Source: Sphingomonas yantingensis
GTDB lineage: Bacteria > Pseudomonadota > Alphaproteobacteria > Sphingomonadales > Sphingomonadaceae
NCBI RefSeq assembly: GCF_014199325.1
Contig: NZ_JACIJJ010000006.1
Location: 62,001 to 126,000, forward strand
DNA: 64,000 bases
Reading direction: 5' to 3'
This document shows, piece by piece, positions 16,344 through 24,378 of this stretch. A program made the position numbers and the translations under genes. The notes below the pieces were generated by a model, which had not been told where the DNA came from, did not search any database, and was given only the letters and a program-made list of their open reading frames with translations. How positions within the stretch are numbered: position 1 is the stretch's first letter; every line of letters begins with the position of its first letter.

Positions 16344-17201
16344 ATGGCAAAAGTCGCATTTCTGGGTCTGGGCGTCATGGGCGCGCCGATGGCGGGGCAT
16401 CTGGCAAAGGCCGGGCACGACGTCACCGTCTTCAACCGCACGCGGGCCAAGGCCGAAGCCTGGGTCGCGGCGAACGGGGGCCGCGCGGCGGCGAGCCCCG
16501 CTGAGGCGGGCGAGGGGGCGGCGGCGGTGTTCGCCTGCGTCGGCAACGACGACGACCTGCGCCAGGTGACGCTGGGCGAGCAGGGCTGCTTCGCGGCGAT
16601 GGCCGAGGATGCGGTGTTCGTCGACCACACCACCGTCTCCGCCGCGATCGCGCGTGAGATGGCGGGCGAGCGCGCGCTGGTCGTCGACGCGCCGGTGTCG
16701 GGGGGACAGGCGGGGGCCGAGGCGGGTAAGCTCTCCGTCATGTGCGGCGGCAGCGACGCGGCGGTGGCGGCGGCGCGGCCTTTGATGGAGGCCTATTCGG
16801 CGCGGATCGTCCATGTGGGCGCGGCGGGCGCGGGCCAGACGACCAAGATGGTCAACCAGATCTGCATCGCCGGCGTGCTGCAGGGGGTGAGCGAGGCGCT
16901 TCGCTTCGCGCAAGCGTCCAACCTCGACCTCGACAAGGTGCTGGAGGCGATCTCGGGCGGCGCGGCGCAGAGCTGGCAGATGGTTAACCGCTGGTCGACC
17001 ATGGCCAAGGACGAATTCGACTTCGGCTTCGCGATCGACTGGATGCGCAAGGACCTGGGCCTGACGCTCGACGAGGCGAAGCGGAATGGCGCACTCCTCC
17101 CGATGACCGCGCTGGTCGACCAATTCTATGCCGAGGTGCAGAAGGCCGGCGGCGGGCGCAAGGATACAAGCGCGCTGGTGACGCGGCTGCCGAAGGGTTG
17201 A
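16344..17201 (+). CDS. NAD(P)-dependent beta-hydroxyacid dehydrogenase (3-hydroxyisobutyrate dehydrogenase family)
   Basis: This 285-residue enzyme has the family's normal length. It has the Rossmann start FLGLGVMGAPMAGHL, the substrate motif DAPVSGGQAGAEAGKLSVM, and the catalytic Lys in GQTTKMVNQICIAG. Members reduce or oxidise small beta-hydroxyacids such as 3-hydroxyisobutyrate, tartronate semialdehyde or glyoxylate, and the sequence does not let me choose between them. It is divergent from ilvA, with 91 bases between the starts, and stands alone on its strand. Confidence 0.9.
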   Translation: MAKVAFLGLGVMGAPMAGHLAKAGHDVTVFNRTRAKAEAWVAANGGRAAASPAEAGEGAAAVFACVGNDDDLRQVTLGEQGCFAAMAEDAVFVDHTTVSAAIAREMAGERALVVDAPVSGGQAGAEAGKLSVMCGGSDAAVAAARPLMEAYSARIVHVGAAGAGQTTKMVNQICIAGVLQGVSEALRFAQASNLDLDKVLEAISGGAAQSWQMVNRWSTMAKDEFDFGFAIDWMRKDLGLTLDEAKRNGALLPMTALVDQFYAEVQKAGGGRKDTSALVTRLPKG

Positions 17202-17241
17202 AGACGAAGCGTGACTTCGGATCAAGTTCGGGGTGACGAGC

Positions 17242-18060
17242 TCACTTCGTGCCGAACGCATCCCGGTACGCCGGCTTCACCGCCGCCAGCAATGCGTCGG
17301 TGACGGGCAGCGTCACCTCGAACGTACCCTCCGCATAGGGCCCCGCGACGTATGGCCCGACCAGCAGCCCGATCCGGTCGATCGTCTGCCGGTCGGTGGA
17401 CCCGAGGATCAGTGTCGCGTCGGCGACCTTGGGGCAGGCGTCGAAACTGTCATCGGAGCGGACGACCGGGGCACCGCGGCGCTTTTCGCGCTCCTTATCG
17501 ATCGCGGCGCAGAACGGCGCGCCGATCGCCCGCTGGATCGCGTCGGTCGAGGTGAAGACGTCGGTCGGCTTCAGCCGCTGCCCCGCCGCCTTGTCCCAGA
17601 CGATTGCGTCATAGCCCGGGCTGCCGTGCGCGCCGCCGGTATAGACCCAGGTTTCCGCCGACAGGCTCAGGAACCGGGGGGTGTCGGTAACGACCTGCCA
17701 TTCGTGCGTCGATTCGTACGGGCGAAACTCGAAATCGCCGTCCGCGGCTTCCTTGCGAAAGGCGGCGGTATCCTTGTCGAGTTCGGCGATCAGCGCGGCG
17801 CGGTGACCCTCGAACCATTGGGCGAGCGCGGGGATCGCCGCTGCCTGCGCCGGATAGGCGAACTCGAAGCTATAATTGTCGTTCTTGACCGCGGTCTTGC
17901 TGGGCTTCGCCGCAGAGCTGGGCGACGGCGCGGGTTCGGGCGTCGTGGTCGATGCGGGCGCCCCCGCGGTCACCCCGTTCTCGGGTGCGGCCGGCTGCTC
18001 GGGCACGCCGCCACAGCCCGACAGGAGCGCGCCGAGCGCCAGGATCGCCATCGTCCGCAT
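17242..18060 (-). CDS. DUF3298/DUF4163-type lipoprotein
   Basis: This 272-residue protein has a lipoprotein signal (MRTMAILALGALLSGC, Cys at residue 16), a Pro/Ala/Thr-rich linker, and a domain with the DUF4163-DUF3298 pattern: FEFAYP, HEWQVVTDTPRFLSLSAETWVYTGGAHG and a C-terminal VGPYVAGPYAEGTFEVTLP. Homologues such as RsiV- and PdaC-linked domains suggest binding of cell-wall material, which is only a guess here. Start at ATG 18060; the longer frame is the shadow of the divergent amidohydrolase gene. The gap between the two starts is short. Confidence 0.85.
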   Translation of the reverse strand: MRTMAILALGALLSGCGGVPEQPAAPENGVTAGAPASTTTPEPAPSPSSAAKPSKTAVKNDNYSFEFAYPAQAAAIPALAQWFEGHRAALIAELDKDTAAFRKEAADGDFEFRPYESTHEWQVVTDTPRFLSLSAETWVYTGGAHGSPGYDAIVWDKAAGQRLKPTDVFTSTDAIQRAIGAPFCAAIDKEREKRRGAPVVRSDDSFDACPKVADATLILGSTDRQTIDRIGLLVGPYVAGPYAEGTFEVTLPVTDALLAAVKPAYRDAFGTK

Positions 18061-18078
18061 CGATGCCCTCGCCAAAAA

Positions 18079-18106
18079 CATGGCCAAGTCATATGGCATG
18101 GCCATG
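18079..18106. promoter_or_regulatory. Inverted repeat in the divergent gap before the amidohydrolase
   Basis: CATGGCC (18079-18085) and GGCCATG (18100-18106) are exact reverse complements 14 bases apart, with CATATG between them. The element lies between the divergent DUF3298 lipoprotein (start 18060) and the amidohydrolase, and covers three in-frame candidate ATG codons. It may be an operator or simply arise from the repeated ATGGCC start-like sequence. Confidence 0.3.
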
Positions 18107-19852
18107 AAACTTCTCAACCGCTTCGCCGCCCTCATGCTCGCCGCCACCGCGCTGTCCGCGCCTGCCCTTGCCGACGGGCTGGTCGACAATGTCGACGGCG
18201 TGACGCTTGACGAAAAGGGCCGGCCCGAGCGGTTCACCGGCATCCTGATCGACAAGGACGGCACGATCACCCGCGTTCTGGGGCGCAAGGACAAGCGGCC
18301 CGAAAAGCTCGACTGGCGCACCGACATGAAGGGGCGCGTTGTCATGCCCGGCATGATCGACGGCCACGGCCATTTCATGGAGCTTGGGTTCAAGGCGCTG
18401 TCGCTCGACCTTTCAGACACCAAGAGCTTTGAGGAAGCGAAGGCGAAGATCGCCGCCTATGCCGCGGCCAATCCTAATCGCCCGTGGATCACCGGCGGCG
18501 GCTGGAACCAAGAGAAATGGGGCCTCGGCCGCTTTCCGACCGCGGCCGAACTCGATGCCATTGTGCCGGGCAAGCCGGTCTGGCTCGACCGGGTGGACGG
18601 CCACGCCGCCTGGGCGAACTCGGCCGCGATGAAGGCGGCCGGCGTGACCGCCAAGAGCGTCGCGCCCACGGGCGGCCGGATCGAGAAGGGCCCTGGCGGC
18701 GCCCCCTCCGGCGTGTTCGTCGACGCGGCGATGGCGCTGGTGGCCAAGGCGGTGCCTGCCGCGCCCCCGCGCGAGCGCAACGCCGCGTTCCTCGAGGCGC
18801 AGCGCATCCTCCTGTCGAACGGCATCACCGCGACCGCGGACATGGGCACCAGCCTCGATGACTGGCTGACCTATCGCTACATGGGCGACCGCAACCTCCT
18901 GCGCATTCACATCATGAGCTATGCCAATTCGGTCGAGACCGCGGTGCGTGTTGGCGTCAGCGGGCCGACGCCGTGGCTCTACAACGACCGGCTGCGCATG
19001 GGCGGGATCAAGCTTTATCTCGACGGCGCGCTGGGCAGCCGCGGGGCGTGGCTGAAGGCGCCCTATGCCGACGCGCCGGGCCAGACGGGCCTGCCGCTCC
19101 AGACCGATACGCAGCTTCTCAACCAGATGAGCCGCGGGGCGATGGACGGGTTCCAGCTGGCCGTCCACGCGATCGGCGACCGCGCCAATGCCGAGGTCCT
19201 GAACGCGATCGAGGAGCTGTCTGGCAGCTATACCGGCGACCGGCGCTGGCGGATCGAGCATGCGCAGATCGTCGATCCCGCCGACCTGCCGCGCTTCGGC
19301 CGCAACGGCGTCGTCGCGTCGATGCAGCCGGTCCACCAAACCAGCGACCGGGTGATGGCGGAAACGCGGCTGGGTGCGCAGCGGCTGGCGGGTGCGTACG
19401 CCTGGAAGTCGATCGCCGCGACGGGCGCGCGCGTCGCGTTCGGTTCGGACTATCCGGTCGAGAGCCCCAACCCGTTCGCGGGCTGGGCGGCGGGCTTCAC
19501 GCGGCAGGATGCCGAGGGCCAGCCCTTTGGCGGCTGGCGGCCCGAGGAAGCGCTGACGCGCGAGGCGGCGTGGCGCGCCTTCACCATCGATGCGGCTTAC
19601 GCGGGGTTCGCCGAGAAGAAGCTCGGGCGGATCGCGCCGGGGATGCGTGCGGACTTCATCGTCGTCGATCGCGATCCGACGATGGCAGCGCCCGCGGAAC
19701 TGCGCGCGACACGCGTGCTCGAAACCTGGGTCAATGGCGAGAAGGTGTGGGTCGAGGGCCAGCGTGCACTGCCCGTACCCGAAGGCGGCACGGCGCCCGC
19801 GCCGGTGGCGGCGGCGCCGGTGGCGGCCGCGCCGGTCGAGCCGGGCCGGTAA
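18104..19852 (+). CDS. Exported metal-dependent amidohydrolase (YtcJ-like)
   Basis: This 582-residue protein begins with a signal peptide (MKLLNRFAALMLAATALSAP, cleavage near ALA-DG) and carries the amidohydrolase barrel: PGMIDGHGHFMELG (metal His-x-His), GGIKLYLDGALGSRG (Lys ligand region), LAVHAIGDRAN, RIEHAQIV and VAFGSDYPVESP (metal Asp). This is the YtcJ/AepA subgroup, with unknown substrates, probably periplasmic here. The C-terminus is an Ala/Pro/Val tail with an APVAAAPVAAAP repeat. In-frame ATGs at 18080 and 18098 are alternative starts; 18104 puts the basic n-region at the very start. Confidence 0.88.
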   Translation: MKLLNRFAALMLAATALSAPALADGLVDNVDGVTLDEKGRPERFTGILIDKDGTITRVLGRKDKRPEKLDWRTDMKGRVVMPGMIDGHGHFMELGFKALSLDLSDTKSFEEAKAKIAAYAAANPNRPWITGGGWNQEKWGLGRFPTAAELDAIVPGKPVWLDRVDGHAAWANSAAMKAAGVTAKSVAPTGGRIEKGPGGAPSGVFVDAAMALVAKAVPAAPPRERNAAFLEAQRILLSNGITATADMGTSLDDWLTYRYMGDRNLLRIHIMSYANSVETAVRVGVSGPTPWLYNDRLRMGGIKLYLDGALGSRGAWLKAPYADAPGQTGLPLQTDTQLLNQMSRGAMDGFQLAVHAIGDRANAEVLNAIEELSGSYTGDRRWRIEHAQIVDPADLPRFGRNGVVASMQPVHQTSDRVMAETRLGAQRLAGAYAWKSIAATGARVAFGSDYPVESPNPFAGWAAGFTRQDAEGQPFGGWRPEEALTREAAWRAFTIDAAYAGFAEKKLGRIAPGMRADFIVVDRDPTMAAPAELRATRVLETWVNGEKVWVEGQRALPVPEGGTAPAPVAAAPVAAAPVEPGR

Positions 19853-19855
19853 GCG

Positions 19856-19960
19856 TGCGCCCGCGAAAGCGGGAGCCCAGAGCCAAGCAGCGCGCCGTTC
19901 GCGACCCTGCGCTCGCGTGCGGCTTCGTCATCCCAGCGAAGGCTGGGACGACGTAGAGGA
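19856..19960. repeat. Pair of short palindromic elements after the amidohydrolase gene
   Basis: CGCCCGCGAAAGCGGGAGCC at about 19859 is an arm of the GTGCTCCCGC family seen at 6348-6426. Near 19928, CGTCATCCCAGCGAAGGCTG with GGGACGACG forms a separate hairpin whose arms read TCCCAGC / GCTGGGA. These lie between the convergent amidohydrolase and peptide-transporter genes, where they can act as a bidirectional terminator. Confidence 0.6.
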
Positions 19961-19997
19961 GGGGGCGGGACCCTCTCGGTCGCCGCCCCCCAACCCG

Positions 19998-21791
19998 TTA
20001 CTGAACCCCGTGCATCCACTTCCGGATGATCGGCGACAGCGCGAGGAGGACGAGGCCGATCACCGCCGAGGCGATGCCGATCGTCCAGAACACGCCGTTA
20101 TAGGTGTCGAGGCTGACCTTCAGGTTGGTCACCTGACCGCCCACCGTCTCGACGCTCGCCACCTGCGCGACGATGCCCGCGACATACTGCGCGACCGAGA
20201 TCGACAGGAACCACACGCCCATCATCAGCCCGACGATGCGCACGATCGACAGCTTGGTCACCATCGACAGGCCGACCGGCGAGATGCAGAGCTCCGCCAG
20301 GCTGTGGATGAGGTAGAGGCCCGCGAGCCACCACAGCGCCACCTTGTAGTCCGGCCCAGCAAACTGCCCGCCCCAGACGAGGAACAGGAAGCCGGCGCCC
20401 ACGCCCATCAGCGCGATGCCGAACTTCACCGGGATCGACGGCTCGATCCCCCGCTTGGCGAGCGTGGTCCAGAGCGCCGCCATGATCGGGGCGAAGGCGA
20501 CGATGAAGAAGGCGTTGAAGAACTGCGTCTGACCCGCCGAGATGTTGAATAGGCCGAAGACGCTCAATTCGGTATTGCGGTCGGCGAACAGCGTCAGGCT
20601 GGACCCCGCCTGCTCGAACAGCGTCCAGAACACGACGTTGAAGATGATGAGCACCATTGCGGCGACCATCATCTGGAACTCGCGGCGATCGCCGTTGACG
20701 TAGGACCAGATCAGGATGCCGGGGACGGCGACGAGGAACGTGCCGAACAGCAGCTTGCCCATCAGCGGTAGCGACAGGACGTAGCCGAGGATGCCCGCAC
20801 CCGGCGCCGGCGGCTCGGCATTCATGAGGTTGGAGAAGAGAAGGTAGAAGAGCGGCACGCCGAGCAGCGCCGCGGCATAGATGCCGAGCGCGCGCTGCGG
20901 CCCCTGTCCCGCGGGCGGCTCGCCGTAACCGGCCAGGCGGCCGCCATCGAACTGGATCAGGAACCACGAGAAGAACATGCCGATCGCGGCGAGGCCGAAG
21001 CCTGCCCACCAGCCGATCGTGGTCGCGAGCAATGGGCAGAGCAATTGCGACCCCAGCGAGCCCAGGTTGATGCCCATGTAGAAGATGGTGAAGCCGGTAT
21101 CGCGCCGCCGGTCACCGGGGGCGTAGAGTTCGCCCACCATCGTCGAGATGTTGGGCTTGAAAAAGCCGTTGCCGACCGAGACCATGCAGAGCGCGATCAG
21201 CATCACGGTCACGAAGAACGGGCTGCGCTCGCCGTCCGACACGAAGCCGCCCTTGGCCACCGTGCGGTCGACCGCGCCCGCATCGTTTAGCAGCGACACG
21301 GTGCCGTCGTCATTGCCCTTGATCGCCAGGCGCCGGTCGCCGTCGAGGACGTAGCGTGTCTCGGTGCCGTTGTTCGCCTCGATCTGCACTTCGTACCGCT
21401 GGCCGTCGATCGTCGCGAAGGGCTTGGCCGTCTCGCCGCCGAAGCAGAGCGTCAGATAGCCGAACGCCATCAGGATCGCGCCGAACTTCACCGCGCGCTT
21501 CGACCCTAAGAACTGGTCGGCGAGGTATCCGCCGATCAGTGGGGTCAGATAGACGAGCGCGGTGAACCCGCCATAAAGGCCCGTCGCCTGCCGGTCGCCG
21601 AACAGGAAATGCTGCGTCAGATAGAGCGTCAGCAGCGCGCGCATGCCGTAGAAGCCGAACCGCTCCCACATCTCGGTCGTGAACAGGCGGGCAAGCTGGG
21701 CGGGATGGCCGAACCAAGTCTTTTGCGACGACGGATCGACGCGGGAGATATCGGGTTCGGCCGGGCTGTCCGCGGTCGGCGTTTCTACCAT
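19998..21791 (-). CDS. POT family proton-dependent oligopeptide transporter
   Basis: This 597-residue inner-membrane transporter has about 12-14 membrane segments. It shows the POT hallmark TTEMWERFGFYGMRALLTLYL (E-x-x-E-R-F-x-x-Y-G, residues about 38-58) and the family signature FFKPNISTMVGELY. A soluble insertion of about 80 residues follows the first four helices (DGQRYEVQIEANNG to SDGERSP), longer than in typical di/tripeptide permeases. Start ATG 21791 (MVETPTADSP); the longer upstream frame is a shadow of the nitroreductase gene. Substrates are probably short peptides taken up with protons. Confidence 0.92.
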   Translation of the reverse strand: MVETPTADSPAEPDISRVDPSSQKTWFGHPAQLARLFTTEMWERFGFYGMRALLTLYLTQHFLFGDRQATGLYGGFTALVYLTPLIGGYLADQFLGSKRAVKFGAILMAFGYLTLCFGGETAKPFATIDGQRYEVQIEANNGTETRYVLDGDRRLAIKGNDDGTVSLLNDAGAVDRTVAKGGFVSDGERSPFFVTVMLIALCMVSVGNGFFKPNISTMVGELYAPGDRRRDTGFTIFYMGINLGSLGSQLLCPLLATTIGWWAGFGLAAIGMFFSWFLIQFDGGRLAGYGEPPAGQGPQRALGIYAAALLGVPLFYLLFSNLMNAEPPAPGAGILGYVLSLPLMGKLLFGTFLVAVPGILIWSYVNGDRREFQMMVAAMVLIIFNVVFWTLFEQAGSSLTLFADRNTELSVFGLFNISAGQTQFFNAFFIVAFAPIMAALWTTLAKRGIEPSIPVKFGIALMGVGAGFLFLVWGGQFAGPDYKVALWWLAGLYLIHSLAELCISPVGLSMVTKLSIVRIVGLMMGVWFLSISVAQYVAGIVAQVASVETVGGQVTNLKVSLDTYNGVFWTIGIASAVIGLVLLALSPIIRKWMHGVQ

Positions 21792-21917
21792 GTGGGGGGA
21801 AGGCTCCTGATGGATGCGCAGCGGACAGCGCCCGCGCGAGTGGTTGCGGCGGAGACTAGCGCGATTGTCGCGCCTGTAAACCTTGGCGGCAGCAGGGGCG
21901 GTCGCTAGCTGACGCCC

Positions 21918-22496
21918 ATGTTCAACGATCCCACCAGCCTTTCCGCCTATCTCGCCAGCCGCCGGTCGGGAAAGCCGCGCGACATGGTCGCCCCCGGCCC
22001 CGACCGCGATCAGGTCGCCGCGATGGTCGAGATGGCCGCGCGCACGCCCGATCATGGCAAGCTCGCCCCCTGGCGCTTCGTCGTGATCCCGCCAGACCGG
22101 CGCGAAGCGTTCGCGGCGATGCTGGAGGCGGCGTATCTCGCCGAACGGCCCGAGGCCAAGCGGCTGGAGATCGAGGCAGTGCGCCAGTTCGCGCTTCAGG
22201 CGCCGACGCTGATTACCGTGCTGTCGAGCCCGCGCGACAGCCACATCCCCTTGTGGGAACAGGAATTGTCGGCGGGCGCGGCAGTGATGAACCTGCTCCA
22301 TGCCGCCAACGCGCACGGCTTCGTCGGCGGGTGGCTGACAACCTGGGCCGCCTTCTCGCCCGCGGTGCTGGCGGGGCTTGGCGGGCGTGCGGGCGAGAAG
22401 ATCGCCGGGTTCGTGTTCGTCGGCACCCCCTCGCGCGCGCTCGACGAGCGGCCGCGCCCGCCGCTCGACCTCATCCTTTCGGATTGGTCCGGCTGA
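21918..22496 (+). CDS. Nitroreductase family protein (YdjA-like)
   Basis: This 192-residue FMN-dependent enzyme of the short nitroreductase subgroup has the N-terminal RRSGKPRD, the flavin contact region ARTPDHGKLAPWRFVVI and the C-terminal AGFVFVGTPSR. The physiological substrate is unknown. ATG at 21918, close to the divergent peptide transporter gene. A GntR-family regulator follows 40 bases downstream on the same strand, which may be cotranscribed. Confidence 0.9.
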   Translation: MFNDPTSLSAYLASRRSGKPRDMVAPGPDRDQVAAMVEMAARTPDHGKLAPWRFVVIPPDRREAFAAMLEAAYLAERPEAKRLEIEAVRQFALQAPTLITVLSSPRDSHIPLWEQELSAGAAVMNLLHAANAHGFVGGWLTTWAAFSPAVLAGLGGRAGEKIAGFVFVGTPSRALDERPRPPLDLILSDWSG

Positions 22497-22536
22497 GGCG
22501 GTTTCCAAACGCACCCACTTGCCGTATTAAGTCGGC

Positions 22537-22887
22537 ATGACAGCGATCGAGCATGACGATTCTCCCGTGTACATGCGGCTTCGCGCCACGATCGCCGCGG
22601 CGATCCTGCGCGGCGAGTATCGCGCGGGCGACCAGCTTCCCTCGGTCCGCGCGCTCGCGGCCGAAGTCGGCGCCAACCCCCTGACTGTCGCCAAGGCGTA
22701 TCAAACGTTCCAGGACGACGGCTATGTCGAGGTGCGCCGCGGCGTCGGCATGTTCGTGCTGCCCGGCGCGGCCGAGGCGCTCAGGGTGGCCGAGCGCGAC
22801 CGGTTCCTTAAAAGCTACTGGCCGCGGGTGCGCGACCATATCGCGCTGCTCGGCCTCAGCCCCGAGGAATTGTTCGAGCGCGTTTGA
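22537..22887 (+). CDS. GntR family transcriptional regulator, YtrA subfamily
   Basis: This 116-residue protein has a winged helix-turn-helix at residues about 8-72 (YMRLRATIAAAILRGEYRAG, then LPSVRALAAEVGANPLTVAKAY) and only a short C-terminal helical tail, the layout of YtrA-subfamily GntR regulators. These usually control adjacent ABC transporter genes. The nearest transporter is ybbA-ybbP, 790 bases further on. A local inverted element, TGCCG-8 bases-CGGCA, ends at the ATG and could be an autoregulatory site. Confidence 0.9.
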   Translation: MTAIEHDDSPVYMRLRATIAAAILRGEYRAGDQLPSVRALAAEVGANPLTVAKAYQTFQDDGYVEVRRGVGMFVLPGAAEALRVAERDRFLKSYWPRVRDHIALLGLSPEELFERV

Positions 22888-22892
22888 GCCTC

Positions 22893-22987
22893 CACCCCGG
22901 CGAACGCCGGAGTCCTGTATCGGGCCATTCGCGTTGGCGTGCCTTCGCTGGCCGCTCGTTACCGGACCCCGGCCTTCGCCGGGGTAC
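22893..22987. repeat. Palindromic element with ACCCCGGC / GCCGGGGT arms
   Basis: The left part CACCCCGGCGAACGCCGGAG and the right part GGACCCCGGCCTTCGCCGGG form an imperfect 95-bp inverted repeat, related to the element at 29698-29794. Its right half encodes the last residues (TPAKAGVR) and the TAA stop of the leftward arylesterase gene. Confidence 0.7.
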
Positions 22988-23651
22988 GGGTAAGAGCCTT
23001 TTCCACCACCGGCTCCACGCGATCGACGATCCGCACGATCCCCTCTGGCTTCGGGTGGATGCGGTCGGGGAGCATCAGCGCGGGGTTCGTGACGACGCCC
23101 TCGAGGAAGAACGGGTCGAGTGCGGCGTCGTATTTCTTTGCCAGGTCGGGATAGATTGCCTCGAACGCCCGAACGTAATCCGGGCCAAGATTGGGCGCCG
23201 CGCGCATCCCCGTCAGCACGATGGGAATGCCGCGCTTCTGCAATTCGGCGCAGATCGCATCGAGATTGGCGCTTGTTTCCTTTGGGTCGATCCCGCGCAG
23301 CATGTCGTTGCCGCCCAGGCCTACGATCGCGAGGTCGGGCTTCCTCGGCAGGCCATCCAGCGTGAAGGCAAGCCGCCTGAGCCCCGCCGCGCTGGTGTCG
23401 CCCGACACGCCGGCGTTGCGCACGCTGGACGCGATCCCGGCAGCGCGCAGCTTCTGTTCCAGCACATAGGGGAATGCCTGCTGCGGCAGCACGCCGTAGC
23501 CCGCATAGAGGCTGTCGCCGAACGCCAGGACGAGGCGCGTGTCCGCCGCCTCTGCGGTCGCGCGGGCTGTTGGCGTGGGCACGGGCTTTGGTGCCTCGCC
23601 CGAACAGGACTGGAGAAGCAGCGCCGCCACCACATATGATGCACCAAGCAT
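22959..23651 (-). CDS. tesA: Arylesterase / SGNH-hydrolase lipoprotein (TesA-like)
   Basis: This 230-residue protein starts with a lipoprotein signal (MLGASYVVAALLLQSC) and is an SGNH hydrolase: AFGDSLYAGYG (catalytic Ser), NAGVSGDTSAAG (Gly), VGLGGNDMLRG (Asn) and DRIHPKPEG (Asp and His). It probably hydrolyses acyl esters or thioesters in the periplasm. It is divergent from ybbA-ybbP, the conserved tesA/ybbA/ybbP arrangement of E. coli. Alternative starts are GTG 23666 and ATG 23678; the latter would overlap ybbA. The last residues and stop lie in a palindromic repeat. Confidence 0.88.
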   Translation of the reverse strand: MLGASYVVAALLLQSCSGEAPKPVPTPTARATAEAADTRLVLAFGDSLYAGYGVLPQQAFPYVLEQKLRAAGIASSVRNAGVSGDTSAAGLRRLAFTLDGLPRKPDLAIVGLGGNDMLRGIDPKETSANLDAICAELQKRGIPIVLTGMRAAPNLGPDYVRAFEAIYPDLAKKYDAALDPFFLEGVVTNPALMLPDRIHPKPEGIVRIVDRVEPVVEKALTRTPAKAGVR

Positions 23652-23676
23652 TATCGAAGGACGCACATTGCCACCC

Positions 23677-24378
23677 ATGCCAGCCGGACCGTTGACGGCC
23701 GATATCGCGATCCGCGCGCGCAATGTCACGCTCTCGCTCGGCAGCCGCCAGGCGCCGACCGAGATCCTGAAGGGCATCGACCTGGATGTTGCGAGCGGTA
23801 GCTCGGTGGCGATCCTCGGGCCGTCGGGCTCGGGCAAGTCGTCGCTGATGGCGATCCTGTCGGGCCTCGAACGCGCGAGCGGCGGTAGCGTCGAGGTGGC
23901 GGGGGTCGATTTCACGTCGCTGAACGAGGACGGCCTGTCGCGCGCACGGCGGGGGCGGATCGGTATCGTGCTTCAGGCCTTTCACCTGCTCCCGACGATG
24001 ACGGCGCTCGAGAATGTGGCGGTGCCGCTCGAACTGGCGGGCACGGATGATGCGTTCGCGCGGGCAGAGGCGGAGCTGGCGGCGGTCGGGCTCGGCCACC
24101 GCGTCACCCATTATCCCGCGCAATTATCTGGCGGCGAGCAGCAGCGCGTGGCGATCGCCCGTTCGGTCGCGCCCGCCCCCGCGATCCTGTTCGCGGACGA
24201 GCCCACCGGCAATCTGGACGAGGCGACGAGCGGCGCGATCGTCGACCTGTTGTTCGAGCGGCAGCGGGCGGCGGGCGCGACGCTGGTCATGATTACCCAT
24301 GACCCGTCGCTTGCCGACCGCTGCGACCGCGTCATCCGGATGCGCGACGGCCGCATCGTCGAGGACAGCGCTGCTTGA
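23677..24378 (+). CDS. ybbA: ABC transporter ATP-binding protein (YbbA-like)
   Basis: This 233-residue ATPase of the LolD/MacB class has Walker A GPSGSGKSS, signature LSGGEQQRVAIARS, Walker B ILFADEPTGNLD and switch His in ITHDP. It partners the FtsX-like permease encoded next, joined by a TTGA overlap. By analogy with the E. coli YbbA-YbbP-TesA set, the complex may work on lipid or lipoprotein substrates at the inner membrane together with the divergent lipase, but the substrate is not established by the sequence. Start ATG 23677, 25 bases from the divergent tesA start. Confidence 0.93.
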   Translation: MPAGPLTADIAIRARNVTLSLGSRQAPTEILKGIDLDVASGSSVAILGPSGSGKSSLMAILSGLERASGGSVEVAGVDFTSLNEDGLSRARRGRIGIVLQAFHLLPTMTALENVAVPLELAGTDDAFARAEAELAAVGLGHRVTHYPAQLSGGEQQRVAIARSVAPAPAILFADEPTGNLDEATSGAIVDLLFERQRAAGATLVMITHDPSLADRCDRVIRMRDGRIVEDSAA